A stretch of DNA of 64,000 nt from Flaviflagellibacter deserti (lineage in GTDB: Bacteria; Pseudomonadota; Alphaproteobacteria; Rhizobiales; Methylopilaceae): positions 992,001 to 1,056,000 of the forward strand of contig NZ_JBHSJF010000006.1 in NCBI RefSeq assembly GCF_042652085.1, in the 5' to 3' direction. Below the pieces are notes generated by a model. That model was given only the letters and a program-made list of their open reading frames with translations. It had not been told where the DNA came from and did not search any database. The translations under genes were made by a program, and so were the position numbers. Of this stretch, positions 48,306-57,130 are shown one piece after another (within the stretch, counting starts at the first letter, position 1; each line of letters begins with the position of its first letter).

Positions 48306-49699
48306 AGCACCTCCAGCCGCAGCGGAACGCCGGAGGCGGTCACTTCCAGATGCATCCGCCGCACGAGGTTCGCCGCAACAATACGCCGATATTTCTCGCT
48401 GCCGCGATGATCGCTCAGCGGCGTGAAATCCGCGGCGAGAAGGTCTTCGGCATCGTCGAGCGCGGTCCACCCCTTCTCCACGAGTTCCGTCTCAAGCATC
48501 CGCGCACGCTTGGCCCGGTCCGCCATGCCGCCGAACGCAGCCACGACATCCGTCGGCCGACGATCGCCGAGGGTAACGCGGAAGGCCGCGAGCACGATCG
48601 AAATGTCCTGATCGTAGCGCTTGGAGATTTTGTATGCGGCAAAGCTCTCCGTATCGCGGAGCTTCGGGATGCGGATTTGCGCGATGACCTCGCCCGGCTT
48701 CAGGTCGGTCTTCCGATAACCCAGGATGAAATCCTCGACCTTCATCGTTCTCGAACCCGCCTGCGAAGCGAGCTCCACTTCGGCGCCGAGGGCGATCAGG
48801 CAGGGAAGCGTGTCGCCGACCGGCGATGCCGTACCGAGATTTCCAGAAAACGTGCCGAGCGACCTGATCTGCCGGGAACCGATACGATGAACCAGTTCCC
48901 CGAACGCCGGGAAATGCTCGTCGAGCAGAGGTAGGGCATCAGCAAATGTCGCTGCGCCGCCAATCACGATTTGATGGGGTGTATCCTCGACGGCTTTCAT
49001 TTCCGCGACATGCGCCGTCGAAATCAGCGCCGGCAGCACTTGCCGCTCATGACCCGCGAGTAGCCCAAGGTCCGTCGCGCCGCCGACGAGTCGCGCGCCC
49101 GGGTTCTCCGCGAGAGCGGCGATCAACGCGGGAAGGTCCGAGGGCGCGATGAAATAGTGACCATCGCGCCGGTAATTGGTCCTGCCTTTTTCGACCGCGC
49201 TGTCGCCAATCTCGACCCAAGATTGGGCGGTGGCCGCCTTGCAGGCATCGACGATCGGTCGATAGCCGGTACAGCGGCAAAGATTTCCTGCAAGCACGTC
49301 GTGGATCGTTTCGGTGTCCGTTGGCTCACCGTTCTGGTGGACCGCGAACAGCGACATCACGAAGCCAGGCGTACAGAAGCCGCATTGTGTGCCGTCGCCC
49401 TCCGCCAGGGCCTTCTGGACCGGATGAAGCGGGCCTCGCCCCGATACGCCCTCGACCGTTCGGATCGCACAGCCGTCTAGCTGCGGCACCAGCATGATGC
49501 AGGAATTGACCGCCTCCCAGCGCGTCGATCCGGGCTTCAGAATGGCGACCGTGCATGCGCCGCAATCGCCCTCGGCGCAGCCCTCCTTGGTGCCGGTAAG
49601 ATGCAGGTGATCACGGATGTAATCGAGCACCGTCGTCGACGGAGGGATCAAGCCCTCTTCAAGCCGAGCGCCGTTCAGCCGGAAGCGGATCGCATTCAT
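48302..49699 (-). CDS. xdhA: Xanthine dehydrogenase FeS/FAD subunit
   Basis: This 465-residue subunit takes electrons from the Mo site to NAD+. It has two 2Fe-2S sites (CAEGDCGACTV and a further Cys; CGFCTPGF with CRCTGY) and an FAD domain (LVGGATDLGL, IRSLGTFSGNLGTASPVGD). Its stop overlaps the xdhB start. It follows guaD by about 40 bases in the same operon. Confidence 0.95.
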   Translation of the reverse strand: MNAIRFRLNGARLEEGLIPPSTTVLDYIRDHLHLTGTKEGCAEGDCGACTVAILKPGSTRWEAVNSCIMLVPQLDGCAIRTVEGVSGRGPLHPVQKALAEGDGTQCGFCTPGFVMSLFAVHQNGEPTDTETIHDVLAGNLCRCTGYRPIVDACKAATAQSWVEIGDSAVEKGRTNYRRDGHYFIAPSDLPALIAALAENPGARLVGGATDLGLLAGHERQVLPALISTAHVAEMKAVEDTPHQIVIGGAATFADALPLLDEHFPAFGELVHRIGSRQIRSLGTFSGNLGTASPVGDTLPCLIALGAEVELASQAGSRTMKVEDFILGYRKTDLKPGEVIAQIRIPKLRDTESFAAYKISKRYDQDISIVLAAFRVTLGDRRPTDVVAAFGGMADRAKRARMLETELVEKGWTALDDAEDLLAADFTPLSDHRGSEKYRRIVAANLVRRMHLEVTASGVPLRLEVL

Positions 49700-49740
49700 A
49701 TGCCATTACTCTGGTCTCGCCCCATCCGCCCACTCATGCC

Positions 49741-50223
49741 TCAGTAAGGAATCTTGTTCGGATTGGCCGCCCAGTCCGCGAAGACATCAAGTGCCTCCGG
49801 CAGGTCGTGCTTCGTCGTCGCGATCGCCCGCTCGTGCAGCGGCTTGACCACCTCGCGATAGAGGAAGTCGTCGTCGAAGCCGATCGCCGCGGCATCACCC
49901 CGGCTATTGGCATAGACGAGCCGGTCGAGCCGTGCCCAATAAATCGCCGAAAGGCACATCGGGCATGGTTCGCAGCTCGAATAGATCTCGCAGCCGGCGA
50001 GCGAAAAATTCTCGATCTTTTCGCAGGCGATCCGGATCGCGACGATCTCGGCATGAGCCGTCGGATCGTTGGTCTTGGTGACCTGATTCCAGCCCTCGGC
50101 AATGATTTCGCCATTGCGGACGATCACCGCCCCGAACGGGCCGCTGTCGCTCGCCTTCACATGATCTCCGGACAGGGCCACAGCGCGCCGCAGGAATCCG
50201 ATATCCCTGTCACTTTTCAGCAT
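49741..50223 (-). CDS. guaD: Guanine deaminase, CDA fold
   Basis: This 160-residue zinc enzyme has HAEIVAIR and CEPCPMCLSAIYWAR, the zinc and catalytic motifs, and the aromatic-basic C-terminus (PNKIPY) seen in Bacillus-type GuaD. It makes xanthine from guanine, feeding XdhAB. An AGAGGAG ribosome site precedes ATG 50223, which overlaps the xdhC end by 14 bases. A general nucleoside deaminase is the alternative, but the operon supports guanine. Confidence 0.9.
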   Translation of the reverse strand: MLKSDRDIGFLRRAVALSGDHVKASDSGPFGAVIVRNGEIIAEGWNQVTKTNDPTAHAEIVAIRIACEKIENFSLAGCEIYSSCEPCPMCLSAIYWARLDRLVYANSRGDAAAIGFDDDFLYREVVKPLHERAIATTKHDLPEALDVFADWAANPNKIPY

Positions 50224-51148
50224 GTGACACTCCTCTTTCCCGCCTCAACAACAGGTCCGCCGCGATTGACGCCGCTATGACCGCCGGCTCCTTGCTGAGT
50301 ATATTCGGCAATCCGACCGGACACGTCAGACGCGAAACATCGAGCCCTGTCTCGCCCAGGCGATGCAAGAAGTGGGCGCGTTTGGACTTCGAACCGATAA
50401 GCCCGAGATAGGCCGCATCACCGCGTCTCAGCACTGCCTCGCAAATCTTCAGATCGAGGTCGTGGCTGTGCGTCATGACGAGATAATAGGCATTCGAAGG
50501 CGCCTGTTCGACAGCGCTTTCAGGGATAGCCAGTTCGAGTTTCCGCGCCACAGCGTCTGCGCTCATCAGACCGGCACGGTCATCGATCCAGGTGACTTCG
50601 AAGCCGAGCGGCGCAAGGGCCCGCATGGTGGCAACTCCTACATGGCCGGCCCCGAAGATGTAGACGGCGATATGGTCCGGGTTCAGGCGCTCGGTCATGA
50701 CAGCCATTTCGGTGTCGGCAGGAAGATCGCCAGGCTCGGTGTCGATAAAATCGCGGCGGACATCTCCACCCGCGGAAATCTCGGTTTGCCGCCAGATAGG
50801 CACCGAGCCGTGCGCTTTCTGGAGCAGATCTTCGACCAGCGCGACATCGGTCGCACCGAACGGTTCGTATGCCAGCGTTACGCGCCCTCCGCAGCATTGG
50901 TCGATTTCGGGTCCGAGCGAGGTCTGATCGATCGCGCCCCGCCCGGTCGGTGCGAGTGCGCGCGCTTGTTTGACTGCTCGATATTCAAGTTCCCCGCCGC
51001 CGATCGTCCCGTGCAGCTCATCGGGGCCGACGAGCATGACGGCGCCCGGCTCCCGCGGGCCCGATCCCTCGACCTTTGCGATATGAACCAGCGTTGCGGG
51101 TTGTCCCCGCCGGAGCATCGCCAGAAGCGGCTCTATCCAGAACGCCAT
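50210..51148 (-). CDS. xdhC: Xanthine dehydrogenase maturation factor XdhC
   Basis: This 312-residue protein binds Moco and supports its sulfuration before insertion in XdhB. Motifs are VEGSGPREPGAVMLV, TIGGGELEY, CCGGRVTLAYEPF, a Rossmann segment FGAGHVGVATMRAL and GLIGSKSKRAHF. The start is taken at ATG 51148 because the frame's earlier part is not family-like. It is the first gene of the purine operon as seen here. Confidence 0.93.
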   Translation of the reverse strand: MAFWIEPLLAMLRRGQPATLVHIAKVEGSGPREPGAVMLVGPDELHGTIGGGELEYRAVKQARALAPTGRGAIDQTSLGPEIDQCCGGRVTLAYEPFGATDVALVEDLLQKAHGSVPIWRQTEISAGGDVRRDFIDTEPGDLPADTEMAVMTERLNPDHIAVYIFGAGHVGVATMRALAPLGFEVTWIDDRAGLMSADAVARKLELAIPESAVEQAPSNAYYLVMTHSHDLDLKICEAVLRRGDAAYLGLIGSKSKRAHFLHRLGETGLDVSRLTCPVGLPNILSKEPAVIAASIAADLLLRRERGVSHAEK

Positions 51149-51197
51149 AAGGATATTTTCGCTCCGGAGCTGCGATCCGGCAAGCGTCGTTGCATAC

Positions 51198-51224
51198 GAG
51201 GGCCGGAAAGATCGCCCGGCCCTC
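51198..51224 (-). terminator. Hairpin after chemoreceptor gene
   Basis: 9-bp perfect stem GAGGGCCGG / CCGGCCCTC with a 9-base loop lies directly after the chemoreceptor stop (read on the minus strand), separating it from xdhC. No U-run is present. Confidence 0.5.
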
Positions 51225-51231
51225 ACTTCCG

Positions 51232-52719
51232 TTATCTGGCGAGAACGCGTGCCGCGTCGCGGGTCGTCGCGACCGCCGAGGATACTTGGGTTACCGACGA
51301 ACTGATCGTCTGGATATTGGTGGAGATGGCGGACACCGCGTCGGACGTGTTCTGCATGTTGATCGACATCTCGCGGGTGACAGCGCTCTGTTCTTCCATG
51401 GCGCTCGCTGTCGCTACCACATGCTCCCGCATCACGCTGACCGAGTCGCGGATCGAGCCGAGCGCGCTGACCACGTCGTTCGAGATATCCTGGACTGAGT
51501 TGATCTCGGTGCTGATCTGTTCGGTCGCCCGCGCCGCCTGGTTGGCGAGGTTCTTGACCTCCTGGGCGACGACCGCGAAACCGCGTCCCGCCTCCCCGGC
51601 CCGAGCGGATTCGATCGTCGCGTTGAGGGCGAGAAGATTGATCTGACTGGCAATGTTCTGGATCAGGTTGACGATGCCGCCCATCGCACTTGCCGCATCG
51701 GACAGCCGCTTGGTGAAATCGCCTGCCACCGCAGTCTGTTCGAACGCGCTGTCGGTCGCAGCTTGGGATTTGGCCATGCCGCCCGAGATTTCGGCGACCG
51801 AAGCGGCCAGTTCCTCCGCGGCCGCCGCCATTGTCTGCACATTGTCCGAAGTGGCGGCCGCCGCCTGCATGGCCGCGCTCGATTCCTGCGCGGAACGCCC
51901 GACCGCCTGGTCGATCTCGCCGAAATTCGTGTCGATCATCACCCGGAGCTGATCGAGCAGCTTCACCTGCGAGGTGATATCAGTCGCGAATTTCACGACT
52001 TTGTATGGGCGACCCGAGGCATCCATGATCGGATTGTAGGAGGCCTGGATCCAGATTTCTCGGCCACCCTTGCCGAGGCGCTTGTACTGCGCCGCCTGGT
52101 ATTCGCCACGCTTGAGGCTCGCCCAGAAAGCCGCGTATTCGGCGCTCGAGCCGTACGTCGGCTCGACGAACATCGAATGGTGCCTGCCTTTGACCTCGGG
52201 CAGCGAATAGCCAACCGTCGCGAGGAAATTATCGTTTGCATCGAGGATGATGCCGTCGAGCGTGAACTGGATGACGGCCTGCGCCTTGTTGATCGCCGCG
52301 AGCTGCCCTGCGCGATCCGCGTCTTCGAGTTTCTGGGCGGTGATGTCGGTCGCGAACTTCACCACCTTCTTCGGCTTGCCGTCCTTGCCGAGAATCGGAT
52401 TGTACGAGGCCTCGATCCAGATTTCCCGTCCGCCTTTGGCGATGCGCTTGTATTGAGCCGCCTCGAAATCCCCCCGTCTGAGTTTTGTCCAGAAGCCCTT
52501 ATATTCCTGCGAGTCGCGATAGGCTGGCTCGACGAACATCGAGTGATGTTTGCCTTTTATCTCGTCGAGCGAATATCCGACGGCTCCGAGAAAGTTGTCA
52601 TTTGCCATCAAGATCGTGCCGTTGAGATCGAATTCGATCACGGCCTGCACGCGATCGAGTGCCGCGAGCTTTGCCTTCTGATCGGCGGCTCCGCCATTTC
52701 CCCTGCCCAACATTGCCAT
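51232..52719 (-). CDS. Soluble chemoreceptor with two PAS domains
   Basis: This 495-residue methyl-accepting chemotaxis protein has no transmembrane helix. Two PAS+PAC units (about 10-130 and 132-252) are close copies, each with HHSMFVEP and a late KVVKFATDIT, and may bind haem, flavin or another internal ligand. The signalling tip near residues 380-420 (LNATIESARAGEAGRGFAVVAQEVKNLA) is of the short Rhizobiales type. ATG 52719 follows GAGGGGG; a GTG at 52761 is less likely. It reports a cytoplasmic cue to CheA, not encoded here. Confidence 0.92.
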   Translation of the reverse strand: MAMLGRGNGGAADQKAKLAALDRVQAVIEFDLNGTILMANDNFLGAVGYSLDEIKGKHHSMFVEPAYRDSQEYKGFWTKLRRGDFEAAQYKRIAKGGREIWIEASYNPILGKDGKPKKVVKFATDITAQKLEDADRAGQLAAINKAQAVIQFTLDGIILDANDNFLATVGYSLPEVKGRHHSMFVEPTYGSSAEYAAFWASLKRGEYQAAQYKRLGKGGREIWIQASYNPIMDASGRPYKVVKFATDITSQVKLLDQLRVMIDTNFGEIDQAVGRSAQESSAAMQAAAATSDNVQTMAAAAEELAASVAEISGGMAKSQAATDSAFEQTAVAGDFTKRLSDAASAMGGIVNLIQNIASQINLLALNATIESARAGEAGRGFAVVAQEVKNLANQAARATEQISTEINSVQDISNDVVSALGSIRDSVSVMREHVVATASAMEEQSAVTREMSINMQNTSDAVSAISTNIQTISSSVTQVSSAVATTRDAARVLAR

Positions 52720-52962
52720 CTTGGCCCCCTCAAGCTGGTCCCGAAGTCGCCGGAACACCACAGGAGGTTGTCGATCGCATGGTTAACAACGCCTTGTTGC
52801 CTGCTTGGGAGAATCCCGCATTCCGCGCATGTCGACCCCGCCGCACCTTCTGTTGCTACTCGCCATAATTGAGTGCTAACAATCGGAATTCATTGGAAAA
52901 ATCGCGCTCCGCTTGTTGACCGGAAAGGATGTCGGCACCATGACATATGGAAGGAGTCGCGC

Positions 52963-53232
52963 ATGGTGTCGTCTGACTTCGTCAAGCAATGGCAGGGCTA
53001 TGGTCTGACCACGGCCGAAATTCTCTATCGCCTGCCGGATCATCCGAGCCTGCTGCAAAGCTATTTCTGGCAGGAATACGATCTGGCTCCGAACTTCCCG
53101 GTTCTTGTCCGGTTCCTCGATTTTTGGCGGGATCGCCTGGAAGGCGGGCTCCATTCCGTGCGCGTCGCGCACTGTGGCCTCATCAAGCCTGCTGAATACA
53201 GGGCGGTTGACGGGATCATCCGGCTGAACTGA
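52963..53232 (+). CDS. usg: Usg-family protein
   Basis: This 89-residue protein starts at ATG 52963 with AAGGAG just before it. It matches the Usg family of alphaproteobacteria (GYGLTTAEILYRLPDHPSLLQ, WQEYDLAPNFPVL, FLDFWRDRLEGGLHSVRVAH). The family is small, conserved and of unknown function. It stands alone and converges on the next minus-strand gene with a gap of 3 bases. Confidence 0.9.
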   Translation: MVSSDFVKQWQGYGLTTAEILYRLPDHPSLLQSYFWQEYDLAPNFPVLVRFLDFWRDRLEGGLHSVRVAHCGLIKPAEYRAVDGIIRLN

Positions 53233-53235
53233 CGT

Positions 53236-53466
53236 TCAGACGAGCAGGGAGGCGCCCTTCAGCGTCAGGCGCACCGTCACGTCCTCGAACACGAACCAGC
53301 CCTCGCCGACGCCATAGGCAAGGCCGAGCTGGAAGTCTTCAGCCGAGCCTCCCCGCTCGCGGAAACGAGCGCTCAGAATATCGGTCAGCACAAACTGATG
53401 CGGGCCGGGGTCGGCCGACTGCAACAAATCAAGAATGCGCCGCGCATTGGCAGCGAGATCGTTCAT
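53236..53466 (-). CDS. Small hypothetical protein
   Basis: This 76-residue product has its ATG at 53466. It has a helical start (ANARRILDLLQSADPGPHQF) and a C-terminal part with aromatic and hydrophobic strands (GWFVFEDVTVRLTLKGASLL). It has no signal peptide or cysteines, and I do not recognise a family. The winged-helix-like pattern is only suggestive. Coding is supported by its fit in the gap between usg and the cyclase and by a GGGAAA-type ribosome site. Confidence 0.6.
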   Translation of the reverse strand: MNDLAANARRILDLLQSADPGPHQFVLTDILSARFRERGGSAEDFQLGLAYGVGEGWFVFEDVTVRLTLKGASLLV

Positions 53467-53582
53467 CCGGAATTTCCCAGATTGAAGGCGGGTTGGAAAA
53501 CCGGCTCGGGGGCCGGCACAATTGCGCCTATCCCCTACCCTAAAACGCCATGCGACACTTGAAAGGCTGATCCGCTCCTGGC

Positions 53583-55271
53583 TCAGGCCGCCAGAGACGA
53601 GCGGACAGGAGAAATACAGACCCGGTTGCGACCCGAAAGCTTGGCCCGGTAAAGCTCCTGGTCCGCACGTTCGATGACCTTTTCGATATCAATATCATCG
53701 GCCAGGATCATCGCGGCGCCGATGCTGACCGTCACCGTGTCACCGTTCGGCAGAACGGCACGAACGGACACCGATCCGCGCACGCGCTCGGCCATTTCCG
53801 CCAGGCTCTTCCGGCTAACGTCCTGCACGAGCGCGACGAACTCCTCTCCACCAAATCGCGCCGCGCGATCCTTTTCACGGAGAGCGGCGGAGATCGTCTC
53901 GGCGACATGCTTCAGCGTCTCGTCGCCGACGGCATGGCCAAACGTGTCATTGACGAGCTTGAAGTGGTCGATGTCGATCACGAACACCGCGGCGGACATT
54001 TCGGCAGTCCGTTTCTGGCGCATGGCGCGCTCGGCGACCTCCATGAACGAGCGGCGGTTCAACAAACCAGTCAGCGGATCCGTGTGAGCTAAGGCCTTGA
54101 GTTCGCGGATATCGGCCGCGAGACGATGCACGGTCTCTGTCGCCTCTTCCTCTAGCGCATGGCGCTTTTCCTCCTCCAGCCCGAGCCGACGCAGAAGCGA
54201 TCTCAAGGACGCGGACAGCTGCTCAATTTCGGCCGAGCCGTGCTGGTGATGGATCATAGTCTTGCCGGGGTCGCGGCCGATCTGGTCGGCTTCATCCGCC
54301 AACGCATGGAGAGGCTGCGAAAGGCGCCGTGCGATTCCACCGGCTGCCAGAAGCCCGAGCAACCCGGTCCCCAAGCCAAGCGCCGCGATCGTGGCGGTCA
54401 GGCGAGTCAACGGGGCCAGCGCGGTTGCCGCCGGCTGCTGCGCGACCACGATCCAGCCAAGCTGCGCACCCTCGCGGCCACGCATCACGGCGAAAGCCGA
54501 GACGTTCTGATCGTCCGCGAATGCGCCGGCGCCCGTCCTGTACGCATAAGCTGCCTGTTCGGTCGTCAGGACTTTCTGATCCGGCGCCTCGCCACCAAGG
54601 ATCGCGGTTCCGTCGCGACGGACGATCAGGATTTTCGTGTCGGGATGGCTGTCGGCTGCGAGCGTCGACGTTCTCAGTTCGCTCGCCCATTCCCAATTGA
54701 TGTGCGCGCCGAGCACGCCGACGAGTTCTCCGCCCGCATTGTAGACCGGGGATGCGACGTCGAAGAAACGAAGCGGCTCGAGCTGTGCCCGGTCGCGCAA
54801 GAGATCGGCGAGAAGCTTCGCCTCGTGCACGTCCTCGATGGTGTTGCCGATCAGGCCATGAACGAACCACGGCCGGTCCGCGACCGATTTACCTTCCAGC
54901 AGGCGTTCGGTCGCCGCGATCACCTTGCCCGTTTTATCGGCGAAACCGATCCACGCGAAGGTCGGCGTAGCCTGCTGCAATAGTTCGAGGGCTGACCTGA
55001 TCTGAGCGGCGTCCGACCATATTTCCGATAGAGGCTCGAGGTCGCCGAGGAGGCTGATCTCGCGGAGCTTTTCGTTCACACCCCCGCCAAGCCGGTCGGC
55101 CATGGTCCGTGCGACGGCCTGGAGATCGGCGCGGATCAATTCGACCGTCTGGTTGCGGCTGACCGCGACTGCTCCGAGGCCAACCATGGCCGATACGAGA
55201 ATCGCCACCGCGCTCGTCAACAAGCCGATCTGGGCCCGAAAGCTCAATTTCGACAGTGACCAAGCCGTCAC
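53583..55271 (-). CDS. Membrane diguanylate cyclase with Cache sensor
   Basis: This 562-residue protein makes c-di-GMP. Its first transmembrane helix (about 14-36) is followed by a periplasmic double-Cache-like sensor (37-295), a second helix (LTATIAALGLGTGLLGLLAAG), a HAMP linker, a coiled coil, and a GGDEF domain. The active site is RFGGEEF, and the inhibitory I-site REKD lies five residues upstream, so product inhibition is expected. The start is GTG 55271. It neighbours a PilZ gene, a likely c-di-GMP reader. Confidence 0.93.
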   Translation of the reverse strand: MTAWSLSKLSFRAQIGLLTSAVAILVSAMVGLGAVAVSRNQTVELIRADLQAVARTMADRLGGGVNEKLREISLLGDLEPLSEIWSDAAQIRSALELLQQATPTFAWIGFADKTGKVIAATERLLEGKSVADRPWFVHGLIGNTIEDVHEAKLLADLLRDRAQLEPLRFFDVASPVYNAGGELVGVLGAHINWEWASELRTSTLAADSHPDTKILIVRRDGTAILGGEAPDQKVLTTEQAAYAYRTGAGAFADDQNVSAFAVMRGREGAQLGWIVVAQQPAATALAPLTRLTATIAALGLGTGLLGLLAAGGIARRLSQPLHALADEADQIGRDPGKTMIHHQHGSAEIEQLSASLRSLLRRLGLEEEKRHALEEEATETVHRLAADIRELKALAHTDPLTGLLNRRSFMEVAERAMRQKRTAEMSAAVFVIDIDHFKLVNDTFGHAVGDETLKHVAETISAALREKDRAARFGGEEFVALVQDVSRKSLAEMAERVRGSVSVRAVLPNGDTVTVSIGAAMILADDIDIEKVIERADQELYRAKLSGRNRVCISPVRSSLAA

Positions 55272-55425
55272 GGACCAATCCCCCGTTGATCCGACTTTCG
55301 GCGAACAGAGTTCTCGTTTGGTTTACGACCTGGAGATTATATCTCTACGGTAAATCACCGTATCCATCAGATATTAAGATACGTCGCCTTTGATGAAAGT
55401 CATATGTTAGTTTCGGATCAGCACT

Positions 55426-56598
55426 ATGCTTGACCTCAAGTGGACTGTTGCGCACTCGTTTAGCGAAGTCGAGAATGACTGGCGCGATCTAGAGAAACGC
55501 GCACTGATCACGCCGTTCCAACAATTCGACTGGCACAAGACCGTCACACTGTCCGCGAATACGGAGCGGGCATTTGTCGTCGTCCGCGACAAGAGCAATG
55601 TTCAGGCGATCTTCCCACTGATGATCCGGAAGTCTTTCGGCGTTCGCGTACTGCAATGGCACGGCGACGACTGGACCGACTATTTCCTGCCGGTGATCGA
55701 GAAGAACCTGTTCCGCACGCTGGCTCCGAACGACGTCGACGCGATCTGGAAGCGCCTTCGAAGCCTGACCGGCGATCCCTCGGCCACGCTTCTCTATCGC
55801 CAGCCGGCCCAGGTTAGCGGCGCACCCAATCCGTTCGCGCAGTGGTCGGCTCATTCCGAAGGAATGCCGGCCTTCGCTCTCAATCTCGGAACAGATTGGG
55901 AGACCTTTTATACCGCCATGCACAGCGGCGGCACGCGGCGCGGCCTGAAAGAAAAGCGCCGCAGGCTCGATGGAGAGGGCAACATCGAATTCGTCCGGTT
56001 CACCGAGCCGCAAGCGCTCCGTGAGAACCTGCACCGCATCTTCAAATGGAAATCCGACCAGCTGGACGCCCGCGGCGCGAACAATCCATTTGTCGATCCG
56101 CAGGAACGCGACTTGATCGTCTCCCGCATGCTGGCAGGCGGCGAGGTCTGGCACCTTTACGGGATTCAGCGTGACGGCCATACGATCGCGCTCAATCTGA
56201 CGCTGGCGGGGCCGGTATCATGGCTGCTCTATCAGATGGCGCATGAGGAGGGGCCGCACACCAAGCACTCTCCCGGGCGGCTTCTGCTCAATCATGTGCT
56301 CGAACAGGCCACGATCGCTGGCACTCCGCTCTTCGACTTCTCGCGCGGCGAAGTCGGCGTGAAGAAGGAGATCTGCGATGTGGAGCTCGATCTCATCCGG
56401 ACGATCAAGGCACATTCTCCGGCAGGTGTGCCGTTCGCCGCGTTCGAGGCGGCCAAGCTCCACGCGAAGCGGACCATCAAGCAATCGCCGAAGCTTCTCG
56501 ATCTGGCCTTCCAGGCCAATCGCGCGCGCAAAAAGCTTTTTACGAAATCCAGCGAGGCGTTTGGCGTGACGACAGAGACCTCGACCAAGGCGCTCTGA
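55426..56598 (+). CDS. CelD/BcsL-type GNAT acetyltransferase
   Basis: This 390-residue protein belongs to the FemAB-like GNAT family used in polysaccharide or envelope modification. The hallmark core is HSPGRLLLNHVLEQA followed by FDFSRGEVGVKKEI, with the preceding substrate region GIQRDGHTIALNLTLAG. It is cytoplasmic, without signal peptide or helices. It follows the diguanylate cyclase divergently, and the PilZ gene is next, hinting at c-di-GMP-linked exopolysaccharide decoration (inference). Confidence 0.88.
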   Translation: MLDLKWTVAHSFSEVENDWRDLEKRALITPFQQFDWHKTVTLSANTERAFVVVRDKSNVQAIFPLMIRKSFGVRVLQWHGDDWTDYFLPVIEKNLFRTLAPNDVDAIWKRLRSLTGDPSATLLYRQPAQVSGAPNPFAQWSAHSEGMPAFALNLGTDWETFYTAMHSGGTRRGLKEKRRRLDGEGNIEFVRFTEPQALRENLHRIFKWKSDQLDARGANNPFVDPQERDLIVSRMLAGGEVWHLYGIQRDGHTIALNLTLAGPVSWLLYQMAHEEGPHTKHSPGRLLLNHVLEQATIAGTPLFDFSRGEVGVKKEICDVELDLIRTIKAHSPAGVPFAAFEAAKLHAKRTIKQSPKLLDLAFQANRARKKLFTKSSEAFGVTTETSTKAL

Positions 56599-56606
56599 CC
56601 GGCGAT

Positions 56607-56633
56607 GAAATCGAGGCCCTGGCCTTCGATTTC
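56607..56633 (+). terminator. Hairpin after acetyltransferase gene
   Basis: 12-bp stem GAAATCGAGGCC / GGCCTTCGATTTC with one bulged T and a 2-base loop, 9 bases after the stop. No clear U-run follows, so termination is probable but not certain. Confidence 0.45.
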
Positions 56634-56779
56634 GGCATGGCTTCAATCCGTCTTCGAGGGAACTGAAGAAATTCGGGCGAGTCCCTAAACCGGCCGTTCA
56701 CCAACGCCTTTCCGAGTACCCAAAACACTCTCGACAATGACATCTCTGCCCGCTTTGTTCGCACGAAACCAGTGCGGGG

Positions 56780-57127
56780 ATGGGGCACATGGCAGGCGCG
56801 GTCGAACAACCGCAGAGACGGCGTTACGAGCGGGTTCCGATTTCCATCGAGGCCAATCTCCGCGTACCGAGGGCCCGGCCACTGGGATGCGTGGTGCGTG
56901 ATGTTTCGCAGGAGGGTGCGCTGGTGCAGCTCCTGCGACCGGTGAGGCTGCCCCCGCAATTCGTCCTCGATATCGAAGGCAATCTGCCGGTGCGTCGTCT
57001 CTGCTCGCTGACCTGGCAGAACGAGGACATGGCCGGCATCAAGTTCGAGGCGGCGCCGATGACCGATCCTGCGGACGTCATCGACGTCTCGCCGGTCCCG
57101 AGCCACGCTTTGATCGCCCTGCCCTGA
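56780..57127 (+). CDS. PilZ domain protein
   Basis: This 115-residue single-domain protein has the c-di-GMP signature RRRYERVPISIEANL at residues 13-27 and the downstream DVSQEGALVQL motif. The start may be ATG 56780 or 56789. It probably serves as receptor for c-di-GMP made by the nearby cyclase; the target process is unknown. Confidence 0.88.
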   Translation: MGHMAGAVEQPQRRRYERVPISIEANLRVPRARPLGCVVRDVSQEGALVQLLRPVRLPPQFVLDIEGNLPVRRLCSLTWQNEDMAGIKFEAAPMTDPADVIDVSPVPSHALIALP

Positions 57128-57130
57128 TCC

